NCBI GenBank assembly: GCA_021292105.1 | Contig: CM037867.1 | Location: forward strand, 43,601,843-43,665,842 | From: Anadara kagoshimensis | Taxonomy: Eukaryota; Mollusca; Bivalvia; Arcoida; Arcidae | Length of the DNA stretch: 64,000 nucleotides | Direction of reading: 5' to 3' | In this document: in pieces, positions 12,801 to 27,800 of the stretch | How the letters are laid out: each line of letters starts with the position of its first letter | Position numbering within the stretch: the first letter of the stretch is position 1 | Made by a program: the position numbers and the translations under genes | Notes under the pieces: model-generated | What the model was told of the DNA's origin: nothing | Databases searched by the model: none | The model's input: only the letters and a program-made list of their open reading frames with translations

Positions 12801-15800
12801 ACCTTGACCTTTAAACCCATGAGCTTCATTCATATATCAAAATGATCATTAGGATAATACCTAAATAGTCTAATATACATGCCTATACAAAAAGTTCATA
12901 GTTTTTGAGATAAATAATCATTTCAGATCTTGTTCACATCTGTGACCTTGACCTTTGAACCCATAACCTTCATTCATATATCAAAATGGTTGTTAGGCTA
13001 ATACCTACAATATTCTAATATACATGCATATCCAAAAAGTTAACAGTTTTCAAGATAAATAACCATTCAGGTATTCATTCACATCTGTGACCTTGACCTT
13101 TGAACCTATGACCTTCATTCATATATCAAAATGATCGTTAGGATAATACCTAAAATATTCTAATATACATGCATATCCAAAAAGTTAACAGTTTTCAAGA
13201 TAAATAACCATTCAGGTATTCATTCACATCTGTGACCTTGACCTTTGAACCTATGACCTTCATTCATATATCAAAATGATCGTTAGGATAATACCTAAAA
13301 TATTCTAATATACATGCATATCCAAAAAGTTAACAGTTTTCAAGATAAATAACCATTCAGGTATTCATTCACATCTGTGACCTTGACCTTTGAACCTATG
13401 ACCTTCATTCATATATCAAAATGATCGTTAGGATAATACCTAAAATATTCTAATATACATGCCTATACAAAAAGTTAATAGTTTTCAAGATATATTGACA
13501 AATACATAATTTTTAGCAATTTCCCCACTCAGCACCTTACCATTTCCCCATTTTGAGCCCCATGGCTACCATTTGTGCAAATCTGAAACTAGATGACCTA
13601 AGGATGTTATATATGAAATAAATAAGGTATATGTCTTGTAGATTCAGAGGAGAAGATTTTTAAAGTTTTTCACTATTTCCCCCCTTATGGGGCCCCAAGG
13701 GGACATAACTCCTTCATTTGTGCAAATCTGAGAGGGCTTCACCCAGGCATGATGGTTACCAAGTTTCATTAAATTTGGCCCAGTGGTTTTGGAGGAGAAG
13801 ATTAAAATGTAAAAAGTTTACGCACGACGGACGACGGACGACGGACGACGCACGACGGACGAAGATGGATAGCAATAGCTCATCTGAGCTTTCAGCTCAG
13901 GTGAGCTAAAAACTATACCAACATATGTTAATGACGTTCAAATCACAAATCATTCCATGTTGAAATTGATAAAACAACACATTTATTTGAGTTTATCGAT
14001 ACATCTAGAACATTCTTTCGTTTGGTGATTTTACAACAATTTCCATAGACACTACGTCAGTTTCAATACAAACTAAACAGCACTTACCCTACGTTTAGAC
14101 CTGTATTCTTGGGCTACCATCTGATGTTGACGTAATTGTTTACGCTGTCCCTCTAGTTGTTTCTGTAATATTGATTGTTCCTGTGTTACTCTTTCTAAAT
14201 CTGCCACATCATTTGGTGGCATCTCAATACCATTCTTCTTATTCTACAAAAGATCGTAAATACAAACTTCAATATGTACAACTGAAGAGGAACTAATTTG
14301 TACACAATTGTTTCCAGAGAGAGAATAAAAACCAAACAGACATGGTAATTATTTCAGCAGCTACACTTTAACTTGGGAAAAAAGAAATACATACTCTACT
14401 ATAATGTGATGATAAAGGCCCTTATACCTCTTACCTAAGACCATCATAGAAATCACAATTACAATGTAGCTATAATTTATGTCTTAATGCTATATAATGA
14501 AGTTTCAAACTTTTAGGTACATGACAGGCAGATGTTTTAACAGTTTTATGTGTCGAAGTCACTGTGACAATGAATGTCAGTTTAACAGCTCATTTTGTGA
14601 TGTTTCCACAGTAAAATACACATATACTTAAATACAGTTTGTATATTTTTACTTCTGCTATATGTAGTAACGTTTTATTCAGTTGTTGCTCATGGGGATT
14701 GGGAGTTCATTTGTTTTTTAAATGGTGCTTTACATCCAATCGAGATTTTTTCATTTACATGGAGGTGGTCAGATCAGGAATGGTGGAGGAAAGCAGAGCA
14801 CCCAGAGAAAACCACAAATCTTTGGCAAGCAAACTGACAAACCTTCTCACACTTGGATCTGTCCTGTGAGACTTGCTGTGATAGGTAAGGATCAACAGGA
14901 GAGACTTGCTGTAATCGGTAAGGATAAACAGGAGAGACTTGCTTGGTAACGATAAACAGGAGAGACTTGCTTGGTAAGGATAAACAGGAGCGACTTGCTG
15001 TAATCCGCAAGGATAAACAGGAGAGACTTGCTGTAATCGGTAAGGATAAACAGTAGAGACTTGCTCGGTAAGGATAAACAGGAGAGACTTGCTGTAATCA
15101 GTAAGGATAAACAGGAGAGACTTGCTGCAATCCGCAAGGATAAACAGGAGAGACTAGCTGTAATTGGTAAGGATAAACAGGAGAGACTTGCTGTAATAGG
15201 TAAGGATAAACAGGAGAGACTTGCTCGGTAAGGATAAACAGGAGAGACTTGCTGTAATCCGTAAGGATAAACAGGAGAGACTTGCTGTAATAGGTAAGGA
15301 TAAACAGGAGAGACTTGCTGTAATCGGTAAGGATAAACAGGAGAGACTTGCTGTAATAGGTAAGATAAACATGAGAGACTTGCTGTAATCGGTAAGGATA
15401 AACAGGAGAGACTTGCTGTAATCAGTAAGGATAAACAGGAGAGACTTGCTGAAAGGATAAACAGGAGAGACTTACTCGGTAAGGATAAACAGGAGAGACT
15501 TGCTGTAATAGGTAAGGATAAACAGGAGAGACTTGCTGTAATAGGTAAGGATAAACAGGAGAGACTTGCTGTAATCGGTAAGGATAAACAGGAGAGACTT
15601 GCTGTAATCTGTAAGGATAAACAGGAGAGACTTGCTGTAATCGGTAAGGATAAACAGGAGAGACTTGCTGTAATCGGTAAGATAAACATGAGAGACTTGC
15701 TGTAATCAGTAAGGATAAAAATGAGAGACTTGCTGTAATCGGTAAGGATAAACAGGAGAGACTTGCTGTAATCAGTAAGGATAAACAGGAGAGACTTGCT

Positions 15801-18800
15801 GTAAGGATAAAAACGAGAGACTTGCTGTAAGGATAAACAGGAGAGACTTGCTGTAATCAGTAATGATAAACAGGAGAGACTTGCTGTAATCGGTAAGGAT
15901 AAACAGGAGAGACTTGCTGTAATCCGTAAGGATAAAAACGAGAGACTTGCTGTAAGGATAAACAGGAGAGACTTGCTGTAAGGATAAACAGGAGAGACTT
16001 GCTGTAATCAGTAAGGATAAACAGGAGAGACTTGCTGTAATAGGTAAGGATAAACAGGAGAGCTTGCTGTAATCCGTAAGGATAAAAACGAGAGACTTGC
16101 TGTAATCGGTAAGATAAACAGGAGAGACTTGCTGTAATCGGTAAGATAAACATAAGAGACTTGCTGTAATCGGTAAGGATAAACAGGAGAGACTTGCTGT
16201 AATCGGTAAGGATACAAACAAGAGACTTGCTGTAATCGGTAAGGATAAACAGGAGAGACTTGCTGTAATCAGTAAGGATAAACAGGAGAGACTTGCTGTA
16301 ATAGGTAAGGATAAACAGGAGAGGCTTGCTGTAATCCGTAAGGAAAAACGAGAGACTTGCTGTAATAGGTAAGGATAAACAGGAGAGACTTGCTGTAATC
16401 GGTAAGATAAACATAAGAGACTTGCTGTAATCGGTAAGGATAAACAAGAGACTTGCTGTAATCGGTAAGGATAAACAGGAGAGCTTGCTGTAATCAGTAA
16501 GGATAAACAGGAGAGACTTGCTGTAAGGATAAACAGGAGAGACTTGCTGTAATAGGTAAGGATAAACAGGAGAGACTTGCTGTAATCAGTAAGGATAAAC
16601 AGGAGAGACTTGCTGTAAGGATAAACAGGAGAGACTTGCTGTAAGGATAAACAGGAGAGACTTGCTGTAATCAGTAAGGATAAACAGGAGAGACTTGCTG
16701 TAATCTGTAAGGATAAACAGGAGAGACTTGCTGTAATCGGTAAGGATAAACAGGAGAGACTTGCTATTATGGGTAAGATAAACAGGAGAGACTTGCTGTA
16801 ATCAGTAAGGATAAACAGGAGAGACTTGCTGTAAGGATAAACAGGAGAGACTTGCTGTAATCAGTAAGGATAAACAGGAGAGACTTGCTGTAATCAGTAA
16901 GGATAAACAGGAGAGACTTGCTGTAATCAGTAAGGATAAACAGGAGAGACTTGCTGTAATAGGTAAGGATAAACAGGAGAGACTTGCTGTAATCTGTAAG
17001 GATAAACAGGAGAGACTTGCTGTAATCAGTAAGGATAAACAGGAGAGACTTGCTGTAATAGGTAAGGATAAACAGGAGAGACTTGCTGTAATCCGTAAGG
17101 ATAAAAACGAGAGACTTACTGTAAGGATAAACAGGAGAGACTTGCTGTAAGGATAAACAGGAGAGACTTGCTGTAATCAGTAAGGATAAACAGGAGAGAC
17201 TTGCTGTAATAGGTAAGAATAAACAGGAGAGGCTTGCTGTAATCCGTAAGGATAAAAACGAGAGACTTGCTGTAATAGGTAAGGATAAACAGGAGAGACT
17301 TGCTGTAATCGGTAAGATAAACATAAGAGACTTGCTGTAATCGGTAAGGATAAAAACAAGAGACTTGCTGTAATCGGTAAGGATAAACAGGAGAGACTTG
17401 CTGTAATCAGTAAGGATAAACAGGAGAGACTTGCTGTAAGGATAAACAGGAGAGACTTGCTGTAAGGATAAACAGGAGAGACTTGCTGTAATCAGTAAGG
17501 ATAAACAGGAGAGACTTGCTGTAATCTGTAAGGATAAACAGGAGAGACTTGCTGTAATCGGTAAGGATAAACAGGAGAGACTTGCTATTATGGGTAAGAT
17601 AAACAGGAGAGACTTGCTGTAATCAGTAAGGATAAACAGGAGAGACTTGCTGTAATCGGTAAGATAAACATGAGAGACTTGCTGTAATCGGTAAGGATAA
17701 AAACGAGAGACTCGCTGTAATCGGTAAGGATAAACAGGAGAGACTTGCTGTAATCAGTAAGGATAAACAGGAGAGACTTGCTGTAAGGATAAACAGGAGA
17801 GACTTGCTGTAAGGATAAACAGGAGAGACTTGCTGTAATCAGTAAAGATAAACAGGAGAGACTTGCTGTAATCTGTAAGGATAAACAGGAGAGACTTGCT
17901 ATTATGGGTAAGATAAACAGGAGAGACTTGCTGTAACCTGTAAGGATAAACAGGAGAGACTTGCTGTAATCAGTAAGGATAAACAGGAGAGACTTGCTGT
18001 AATCGGCAAGGATAAACAGGAGAGACTTGCTGTAATCAGTAATGATAAACAGGAGAGACTTGCTGTAATCGGTAAGGATAAACAGGAGAGACTTGCTGTA
18101 AGGATAAACAGGAGAGACTTGCTGTAAGGATAAACAGGAGAGACTTGCTGTAATCAGTAAAGATAAACAGGAGAGACTTGCTGTAATCTGTAAGGATAAA
18201 CAGGAGAGACTTGCTAATGGGTAAGATAAACAGGAGAGACTTGCTGTAATCTGTAAGGATAAACAGGAGAGACTTGCTGTAATCAGTAAGGATAAACAGG
18301 AGAGACTTGCTGTAATCGGTAAGGATAAACAGGAGAGACTTGCTGTAATCAGTAAGGATAAACAGGAGAGACTTGCTGTATAGGTAAAAATAAACAGGAT
18401 TGTGTAATTTGTAAGGGTACACAGGATGGTGTAATCTGTAAGGGTACACAGGATGGTGTAATCTGTAAGGGTACACAGGATGGTGTAATCTGTAAAGGTA
18501 CACAGGATGGTGTAATCTGTAAGGGTACACAGGATGGTGTAATCTGTAAGGGTACACAGGATTGTGTAATCTGGAAGGGTACACAGGATGGTGTAATCTG
18601 TAAGGGTACACAGGATGGTGTAATCTGTAAGGGTACACAGGATGGTGTAATCTGTAAGGGTACACAGGATGGTGTAATCTGTAAGGGTACACAGGATGGT
18701 GTAATCTGTAAGGGTACACAGGATGGTGTAATCTGTAAGGGTACACAGGATTGTGTAATCTGTAAGGGTACACAGGATGGTGTAATCTGTAAGGGTACAC

Positions 18801-21800
18801 AGGATGGTGTAATCTGTAAGGGTACACAGGATGGTGTAATCTGTAAGGGTACACAGGATTGTGTAATCTGGAAGGGTTGGAAGAGATGGTGTGGTAATAT
18901 TTTAACTTACATTTCTATTTCTGGCATTTATAGCTTTTTTCTGTCGTTTACATTTTTGTACTTGTTGTTCTAAGGCTTTGACCTGCATCTCTAAATATTG
19001 TGATTGTTTTATTAACCATTCTTCATACTGGACATGTTGTCTTTCTATATCAGGACTAATTTCACCTTTAAATCAAGTTTATATTATTGTATATAGGCTT
19101 TATAAATTAGACAAACAATACTTAATTATTCAATCCAAAGCATATATTTATACTATACAAGTAAAGCACCAATTTGAGGTCAATTAAACATATATTGACC
19201 TCAAATTGGTGCTTTAACTGTTTTATTATAAAATTGATAAAAATTTCAAAAAAGGCAAATTTACTTCATTTCAGCAATTAAAAATACTTTATAACACAAG
19301 AAATTAAACATTAATGTTAATACTTTTCAACATAGATATAATATCACTTCACTTTAAAAAATTGTGATAATTTTTTGTAATATTTTGACAATTGTACAAA
19401 GCGTCTTTTTCTTAAGTTGACAATGACGCAAACCTTCCGCCGCACGTCTGCTGCAATTGTTGTTATGATGTGTTGTCCTTCCAAATCTTCCTCCTATTTT
19501 GGAAGCACCATTAACACAAGTAAATAGGCAGCTTCTTTTCAGATCTTACATACTCAAAATTGAATCCAAGGAAGATAAACAATCTCTGGTCAATAACATT
19601 TTTTTCAATCACCTGTTCTTGTACGTGCCAGGTCATTACATTGTTTAATTTGATCATGTGACATCTTAGTCCAATGAAAGTGCATGGAAAATATCATTTT
19701 ATAATAATATACTTTAGTAACACATTAGTGAGTCAATATGGTTACAGGATATCTGTTGTCAAACTTTAGTAACACATTAGTGAGTCAATATGGTTACAGG
19801 ATATTGTTGTCAAACTTTAGTACACATTAGTGAGTCAATATGGTTACAGGATATCTGTTGTCAAACTTTAGTAACACATTAGTGAGTCAATATGGTTACA
19901 GGATATCTGTTGTCAAACTTTAGTAACACATTAGTGAGTCAATATGGTTACAGGATATATGTTGTCAAACTTTAGTAACACATTAGTGAGTCAATATGGT
20001 TACAGGATATCTGTTGTCAAATTTTAGTAACACATTAGTGAGTCAATATGGTTACAGGATATCTGTTGTCAAATTTTAGTAACACATTAGTGAGTCAATA
20101 TGGTTACAGGATATTTGTTGTCAAACTTTAGTAACACATTAGTGAGTCAATATGGTTACAGGATATCTGTTGTCAAATTTTAGTAACACATTAGTGAGTC
20201 AATATGGTTACAGGATATCTGTTGTCAAATTTTAGTAACACATTAGTGAGTCAATATGGTTACAGGATATCTGTTGTCAAACTTTAGTAACACATTAGTG
20301 AGTCAATATGGTTAGGATATCTGTTGTCAAATTTTAGTAACACATTAGTGAGTCAATATGGTTACAGGATTTGTTGTCAAACTTTAGTAACACATTAGTG
20401 AGTCAATATGGTTACAGGATATCTGTTGTCAAACTTTAGTAACACATTAGTGAGTCAATATGGTTACAGGATATTTGTTGTCAAACTTTAGTAACACATT
20501 AGTGAGTCAATATGGTTACAGGATATCTGTTGTCAAATTTTAGTAACACATTAGTGAGTCAATATGGTTACAGGATATCTGTTGTCAAATTTTAGTAACA
20601 CATTAGTGAGTCAATATGGTTATAGGATATCTGTTGTCAAATTTTAGTAACACATTAGTGAGTCAATATGGTTACAGGATATCTGTTGTCAAACTTTAGT
20701 TACACATTAGTGAGTCAATATGGTTACAGGATATCTGTTGTCAAACTTTAGTTACACATTAGTGAGTCAATATGGTTACAGGATATCTGTTGTCAAACTT
20801 TAGTAACACATTAGTGAGTCAATATGGTTACAGGATATCTGTTGTCAAACTTTAGTAACACATTAGTGAGTCAATATGGTTACAGGATATCTGTTGTCAA
20901 ACTTTAGTTACACATTAGTGAGTCAATATGGTTACAGGATATCTGTTGTCAAACTTTAGTAACACATCAGTGAGTCAATATGGTTACAGGATATCTGTTG
21001 TCAAACTTTAGTAACACATTAGTGAGTCAATATGGTTACAGGATATCTGTTGTCAAACTTTAGTAACACATCAGTGAGTCAATATGGTTACAGGATATCT
21101 GTTGTCAAACTTTAGTAACACATTAGTGAGTCAATATGGTTACAGGATATCTGTTGTCAAACTTTAGTAACACATTAGTGAGTCAATATGGTTACAGGAT
21201 ATCTGTTGTCAAAAAAGATTGCTGATAAGAAAAATACAAAAATATCAAAGTTTTATGTAAGTTTTTTTAAATGCTTCTGAAGACAAAACTAAAATAATAT
21301 ATAACAAAGATTTGCAAATGATTGTATGTCAATGGAAACATGTTAAGTGGGATCACTGATTTTGGCTCAAAGTGGCAGAACATTAACAAGAGGGAGTGCA
21401 TCAAAATATGTTGGGTCACATTCAGGCCAACATATTTAAATTTTTTCTATAAAATAATGAAATAATTAAATTTACTAATTTCAAATTTCAATGAGCATAT
21501 ATCACACAGTATAATAAGATATGTTTACATACCCTGTAAAGGTGGCTGAGGTGGTGGCCTTGGTGGTGGTGGAATTCCAAGTGGATCCATTGTGCCTCCT
21601 CCAAATGGTGCTGGAAGACGAGGGTTCATCTGCTGTCCGGGAGGCATACGCATATGGAACCCTGGTAACCTCTGATTTCCCTCCCCTGGACAAAACATCC
21701 TTTGTCCCTGCCAGTTAGGATCTGTGGGGTGTCTATCAAAATATAATAATAACAAATTCAAAAAAGAGCAAAATACATTACTGTGGTAACATTATGTTGC

Positions 21801-24800
21801 TATACATGTTCAATAACATTTTATGGTGACCAACTAATTAAAAATCTATAATAATATTAATAAAACTGGAGATGTAACATATCTAATGAATATCTCTTGT
21901 ATCTTCAGAGGAGATGATTGTTAGATTTTTACAATTTCCACCCAAGGGGACAAAACCCTTTCATTTGTGCAAATCTGAAAGCCCTTTACCTAGACATCAT
22001 TATTGCCAAATATCATTCAATTTGGCTTACCGAGCATAAAGACTATTTTGAACATGCATATATGGCAATTAAATTTTGTTAAAAAACAAAGTATATTTCA
22101 GCACAGAAAAAGAAGACCTAAGAGGAAAAATATGTTTTCTTTTAAAACATTCTAAATGAGTGTGAACATGCCATAAATTCAGTGTACATGGAAATGCAAG
22201 AATACAGTCGTATTGTCCAACAAACTCACAAAACAAGAGGCCCATGGGCCTTAACGCTCACCTGTGACCTTGACCTTTGAACCCATGACGTTCATTTATA
22301 TATCAAAATGATCATAAGGCTAATATTCTAATATACAATATAAAAAAGTTAAAGTTTTTGAGATAAATAATCATTTCAGTACGTGTTTGTATCTGTGACC
22401 TTGACCTTTGAACCCATGACCTTCATTCATATATCAAAATGACCATCATACTATTACCTACAATATTCTAATATATATGCCTATACAAAAAGTTAATAGT
22501 TTTGCAGATAATTAACTATTTCAGTATTCATTTGCATCTGTATCCTTGACCTTTGAACCAATAGCCTTCATTCATATATCAAAATGGTTGTAAGGCTAAT
22601 TCCTACAATATTCTAATATACATGCATATACAAGAAGTTAATAGTTTCCAAGATAATTAACCATTTAGGTATCCATTTGCATGTGTGACCTTGACCTTCA
22701 TTCATATATCAAAATGATCGTAAGGATAATACCTACAATATTTTAATATACATCCCTATACAAAAAGTTTATAGTTTTTGAGATAATTAACCATTTCAGT
22801 ATTCGCTTGCATCTATGACCTTGACCTTTGAACCTACGACCTTCATTCATATATCAAAATAATCGTTGTGCAAATGCCTACAATATTGTAATATACATGC
22901 CTATACAAAAAGTTCAGTTTTGCAGATAATTAACTATTTTGGTATAGTTGTACATCTGTGACCTTGACCTTTGAACCCATGACCTTGATCTATGTATCAA
23001 AATGATCATCATGTCAATCCCTACAAATAACTGAAAATCCTACACCATTATCACCAGAAATGTTTACAAAAAAACATTTTTTGTCAAAGGTCAAAAACTG
23101 GGACATGACCTTGACCTTTGACATCAATTGGAAGAAAATCGCAAAACAAGATCAACAGTGAAAACTCCATACTATTCTCTTCAGCTGTTATGAAGTTAAA
23201 ACAATAAATGTCTCATTTTAAAAATTACGTAATTTTACGCAAAAAACGCGTAACCTATTTTTTGTCCAATTTTCATAAAAAACACAATTTTGATGTTCCT
23301 AGGTATCCTGAATCCAAATATTCAATCAAAACTTTCCTGCGCCTTTTGCTTTCAGAGAAGAAGATTTTTTTGTCTTTTGGCTATTTATAGTAACGGCAGC
23401 CATATTGTTAGGCGTCTTCAAACCCCGAACACAATTTTGAAAGCCTATTACCAAGGCACGATAGTCACCAAGTTTCATCAATTTTGGCCCAATAGTTTTG
23501 GAGGAGAAGATTAAAATGTAAAGTATACGCACGACGGACGACGAACGGTGATAGATTGCAATAGCTCATCTGAGCCTTTTGGCTCGGGTAAAAAAGGCTC
23601 AGGTGAGCTAAAAATTGTCAAAACTTAATACAAAAAATAGTGACCTTATAAGGAAAAATATTTTTCATTCATGAAAAAGTGAATTTAATTCTGTACATAA
23701 AGCAATTTTTTAACTTATTAACAAAAACCAGAGGCTCAGTGTGACTGAGCCTGCATCGCTCACCTGACTAAAATGCTTTTAAAGCAAATTTGTATTCCAG
23801 TGATGAACAAATGCACTGTTTATATCAGACAGAATGGCTAAGGAAATCACTGTAGAACTATATGTACCATTCACAGTTTTTTCGATATAGGTGCAGAGTG
23901 GGAGATCTGAGGAAACACCATTTAGGGGCATATGTGAATGAGCCATTGTTGTAACATTTATTGTCCAATGAAATTTCAGCTTCCGAGATTTTGAAAGTGT
24001 TTTGCCTTTATTGTAAATGAAACGGGCAATTTGAATTTGTCAATCTAAGTAAAGGACCTTCCATACATCATTCCCATAAAGTTTGATTCAATTTGCTTCA
24101 GTAGCTTTTGAGGAGATAGCAAATATATGCTATTCCCATAGGGTTAAACTATGTTCTGTGCTGGCAGCCATCTTTTTTGGCAGATCAAAAAAAATGTCCA
24201 AAATCTAAGTAAAGAACCATCCATACATCATTCCTGTAAAGTTTGATTCAATTTGCTTTAGTAGCTCCAAAGGATATAGCAAATATATGCTTTTCCCATA
24301 GGGTCCAATGTGAAACAATATTCTCCACTGGCAGCCATGTTTTATGGCAGATCAGGAAAATTTTGGCAATCTATGTAAAGGACCTTCTATACATCATTCC
24401 TGTAAAGTTTGGTTCAATTTGCTTCAGTCATTTCTGAGGACATAGTCAAAAATGTGTTTTTCCCATAAAGTCCAATGTTAAACTATCTTTTGCGCTGACA
24501 GCAATGTTTTTTGGCAGATCAAACATTTTGGCAATCTATGTAAAGGACCTTCTATACATCATTCCTGTAAAGTTTGGTTCAATTTGCTTCACTAGATTTA
24601 GAGAGATAGCATATATATGCTTTTCCCATAGGGTCCAATGTTAAACTATGTTCTCCGCTGGCAGCCATGTTTTTCGTCGGATCAGAAAAATTTTGGCAAT
24701 CTATGTAAAGGACCTTCTATACATCATTCCTGTAAAGTTTGGTTCAATTTGCTTCAGTCATTTCTGAGGACATAGTCAAAAATGCGTTTTTCCCATAGGG

Positions 24801-27800
24801 TCCAATGTTAAACTATCTTCTGCCCTGGCGGCCATGTTTTTCAGCGGATCAGAAAAATTTTGGCAATCTAAGTAAAGGACCTTCTATACATCATTCCTGT
24901 AAAGTTTGGTTCAATTTGCTTCAGTCATTTCTGAGGACATAGTCAAAAATGTGTTTTCCCATAGGGTCCAATGTTAAACTACCTTTTGCGCTGGCAGCCA
25001 TGTTTTTTGGCCAATCAGGAAAATTTTGGCAATCTATGTAAAGTACCTTCTATACATCATTCCTGTAAAGTTTGGTTCAATTTGCTTCTAAAGCTTCAGA
25101 GGAAATAGCATATATATGCTTTTCCCATTGGGTCCAATGTTAAACTATCTTCTACGCTGGCGGCCATGTTTTTCGGTGGATCAGAAAAATTTTGGCAATC
25201 TAAGTACAGGACCTTCTTTACATCATTTCTGTAAAGTTTGGTTAAATTTGCTTCAGTCATTTCTGAGGAGATAGCCAAAATGCGTTTTTCCCATAGGGTC
25301 CCATGTTAAACTACCTTTTGCTCTGGCAGCCATGTTTTTTGGCCAATCAGAAAAATTTTGGCAATCTATGTAAAGGACCTCCAATACATCATTCCTCTAA
25401 AGTTTGGTTAAGTTTGCTTTAATAGTTTCAGAGGAGAAAGCCAAAATGTGTTTTTCCCATAGGGTCCAATGTTAAACTATGTTCCCCGCTGGCAGCCATA
25501 TTTTTAGGCGGATCAGAAAAATTTCGGCAATCTTTGCAAAAGACCTTCCATACATTATTCCTGTAAAGTGTAATTGAATTCGCTTCAGAGGAGATAGCCA
25601 AAATGTGCGTTTTCCCATAGGGCCCAATGTTAAACTTTGTTTGGCCCTGGCGGCCATTTTTTTTGGCGGATCAGAAAAATTTGGACAATCTTAGTAAATG
25701 ACCTTGCATACATTATTCCTGTAAAGTTTGGTTCAAATTGGCTCAGCGGTTTCAAAGAAGATAGCAAATATATGCTTTTCCCATAGGGTCTAATGTTAAA
25801 CTATCTTCTGTGCTGGAGGCCATGTTTTTTGACAGATCAGAAAAATTTTGGCAATCTAAGTAAAGTGCCTTCCATACATCATTCCTGTGAAGTTTGGTTA
25901 AATTTGCTTCAGTCATTTCTGAGGAAATAGTCAAAAATGCATTTTTCCCATAGGGTCCAATGTAAAACTATCTTCTGCGCTGGCAGCCATGTTTTTTGGC
26001 GGATCAAAAAAATTTCGGCAATCTAAGTAAAGGACCTTCCATACATCATTCCTGTAAAGTTTGGTTAAAATTGGTTCAGGGGTTTCAGAGGAGATAGCCA
26101 AAATGTGAAAAGTTTACAGACGGACTGACAGACTGACAGACTGACGGACGGACTGACGGACAGACTGACTGACTGACGGACGACGGACGCCGAGTGATGG
26201 CAAAAGCTCACATGGCCTTTAGGCCAGGTGAGCTAAAACCAGAGGCTCAGTGTGGCTGAGCCTGTATCGCTCACCTGACTAAAATGATTTTAAAGCAAAT
26301 TTGTATTCCTGCAGTGATGAAAAAATGCACTGTTTATATCAGACAGAATGGCTAAGGAATTTACTGTAGAACTATATGTACCATTCATTTATATCAGACA
26401 GAATGGCTAAGGAATTTACTGTAGAACTATATGTACCATTCACAGTTTTTTCAATCTGATTAAAATCACATCTCTCACTTGCTCCCCCATTTTTGATATA
26501 GGCGCGGAGTGGGAGATCTGAGGAAACACCGTTTAGGGGCATATGTGAATGAGCCATTGTTGTAACATTTATTGTCCAATGAAATTTCAGCTTCCGAGAT
26601 TTTGAAAGTGTTTTGCCTTTATTGTATATGAAACGGGCAATTTAAATTTGTCAATCTAAGTAAAGGACCTTCCATACATCATTCCCATAAAGTTTGGTTT
26701 AATTTGCTTCAGTAGCTTTAGAAGAGATAGCAAATATATGCTATTTCCATAGGGTTAAACTATGTTCGGTGCTGGCAGCCATCTTTTTTGGCGGATCATC
26801 CATCCATACATCATTCCTGTAAAGTTTGATTCAATTTGCTTTAGTAGCTTCAAAAGAAATAGCAAACATATGCTTTTCCCATAGGGTCCAATGTGAAACA
26901 ATGTTCTCCACTGGCAGCCATGTTTTATGGCAGATCAGGAAAATTTTGGCAATCTATGTAAAGGACCTTCTATACATCATTCCTGTAAAGTTTGGTTCAA
27001 TTTGCTTCAGTCATTTCTAAGGACATAGTCAAAAATGCGTTTTTCCCATAAAGTCTTATGTTAAACTATCTTTTGTGCTGACAGCCATGTTTTTTTTTGC
27101 AGATCAGAAAAATTTTGGCAATCTATGTAAAGGACCATTTATACATCATTCCTGTAAAGTTTGGTTCAATTTGCTTCACTAGCTTCAGATATGCTTTTCC
27201 CATAGGGTCCAATGTGAAACTATGTTCTCCGCTGGCAGCCATGTTTTTCGGCGGATTAGAAAAATTTTGGCAATCTAAGTAAAGGACCTTCTATACATCA
27301 TTCCTGTAAAGTTTGGTTAAATTCGCTTTAGTCATTTCTGAGGAGATAGCCAAAATGCGTTTTTCCCATAGGGTCCCATGTTAAACTACCTTTTGCTCTG
27401 GCAGCCATGTTTTTTGGCCAATCAAAAAAATTTTGGCAATCTATGTAAAGGACCTCCAATACATTATTCCTCTAAAGTTTGGCTAAGTTTGCTTCAATAG
27501 TTTCAGAGGAGATAGCCAAAATGTGTTTTTCCCATAGGGTCCAATGTTAAACTATGTTCCCCGCTGGCAGCCATATTTTTAGGCGGATCAGAAAAATTTC
27601 GGCAATCTTTGCAAAAGACCTTCCATACATTATTCCTGTAAAGTTTATTTGAATTCGCTTCAGTCGTTTCAGAGGAGATAGCCAAAATGTGCATTTTCCC
27701 ATAGGGCCCAATGTTAAACTTTGTTTGGCCCTGGCGGCCATTTTTTTTGGCGGATCAGAAAAATTTCGGCAATCTTAGTAAATGACCTTGCATACATTAT

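Noticed and set aside
14892..18854. Long minus-strand frames (265, 272, 196 residues) through the 33-bp and 27-bp arrays
   Set aside because: Same period artefact; several frames are open at once, and no non-repeat coding sequence is attached.
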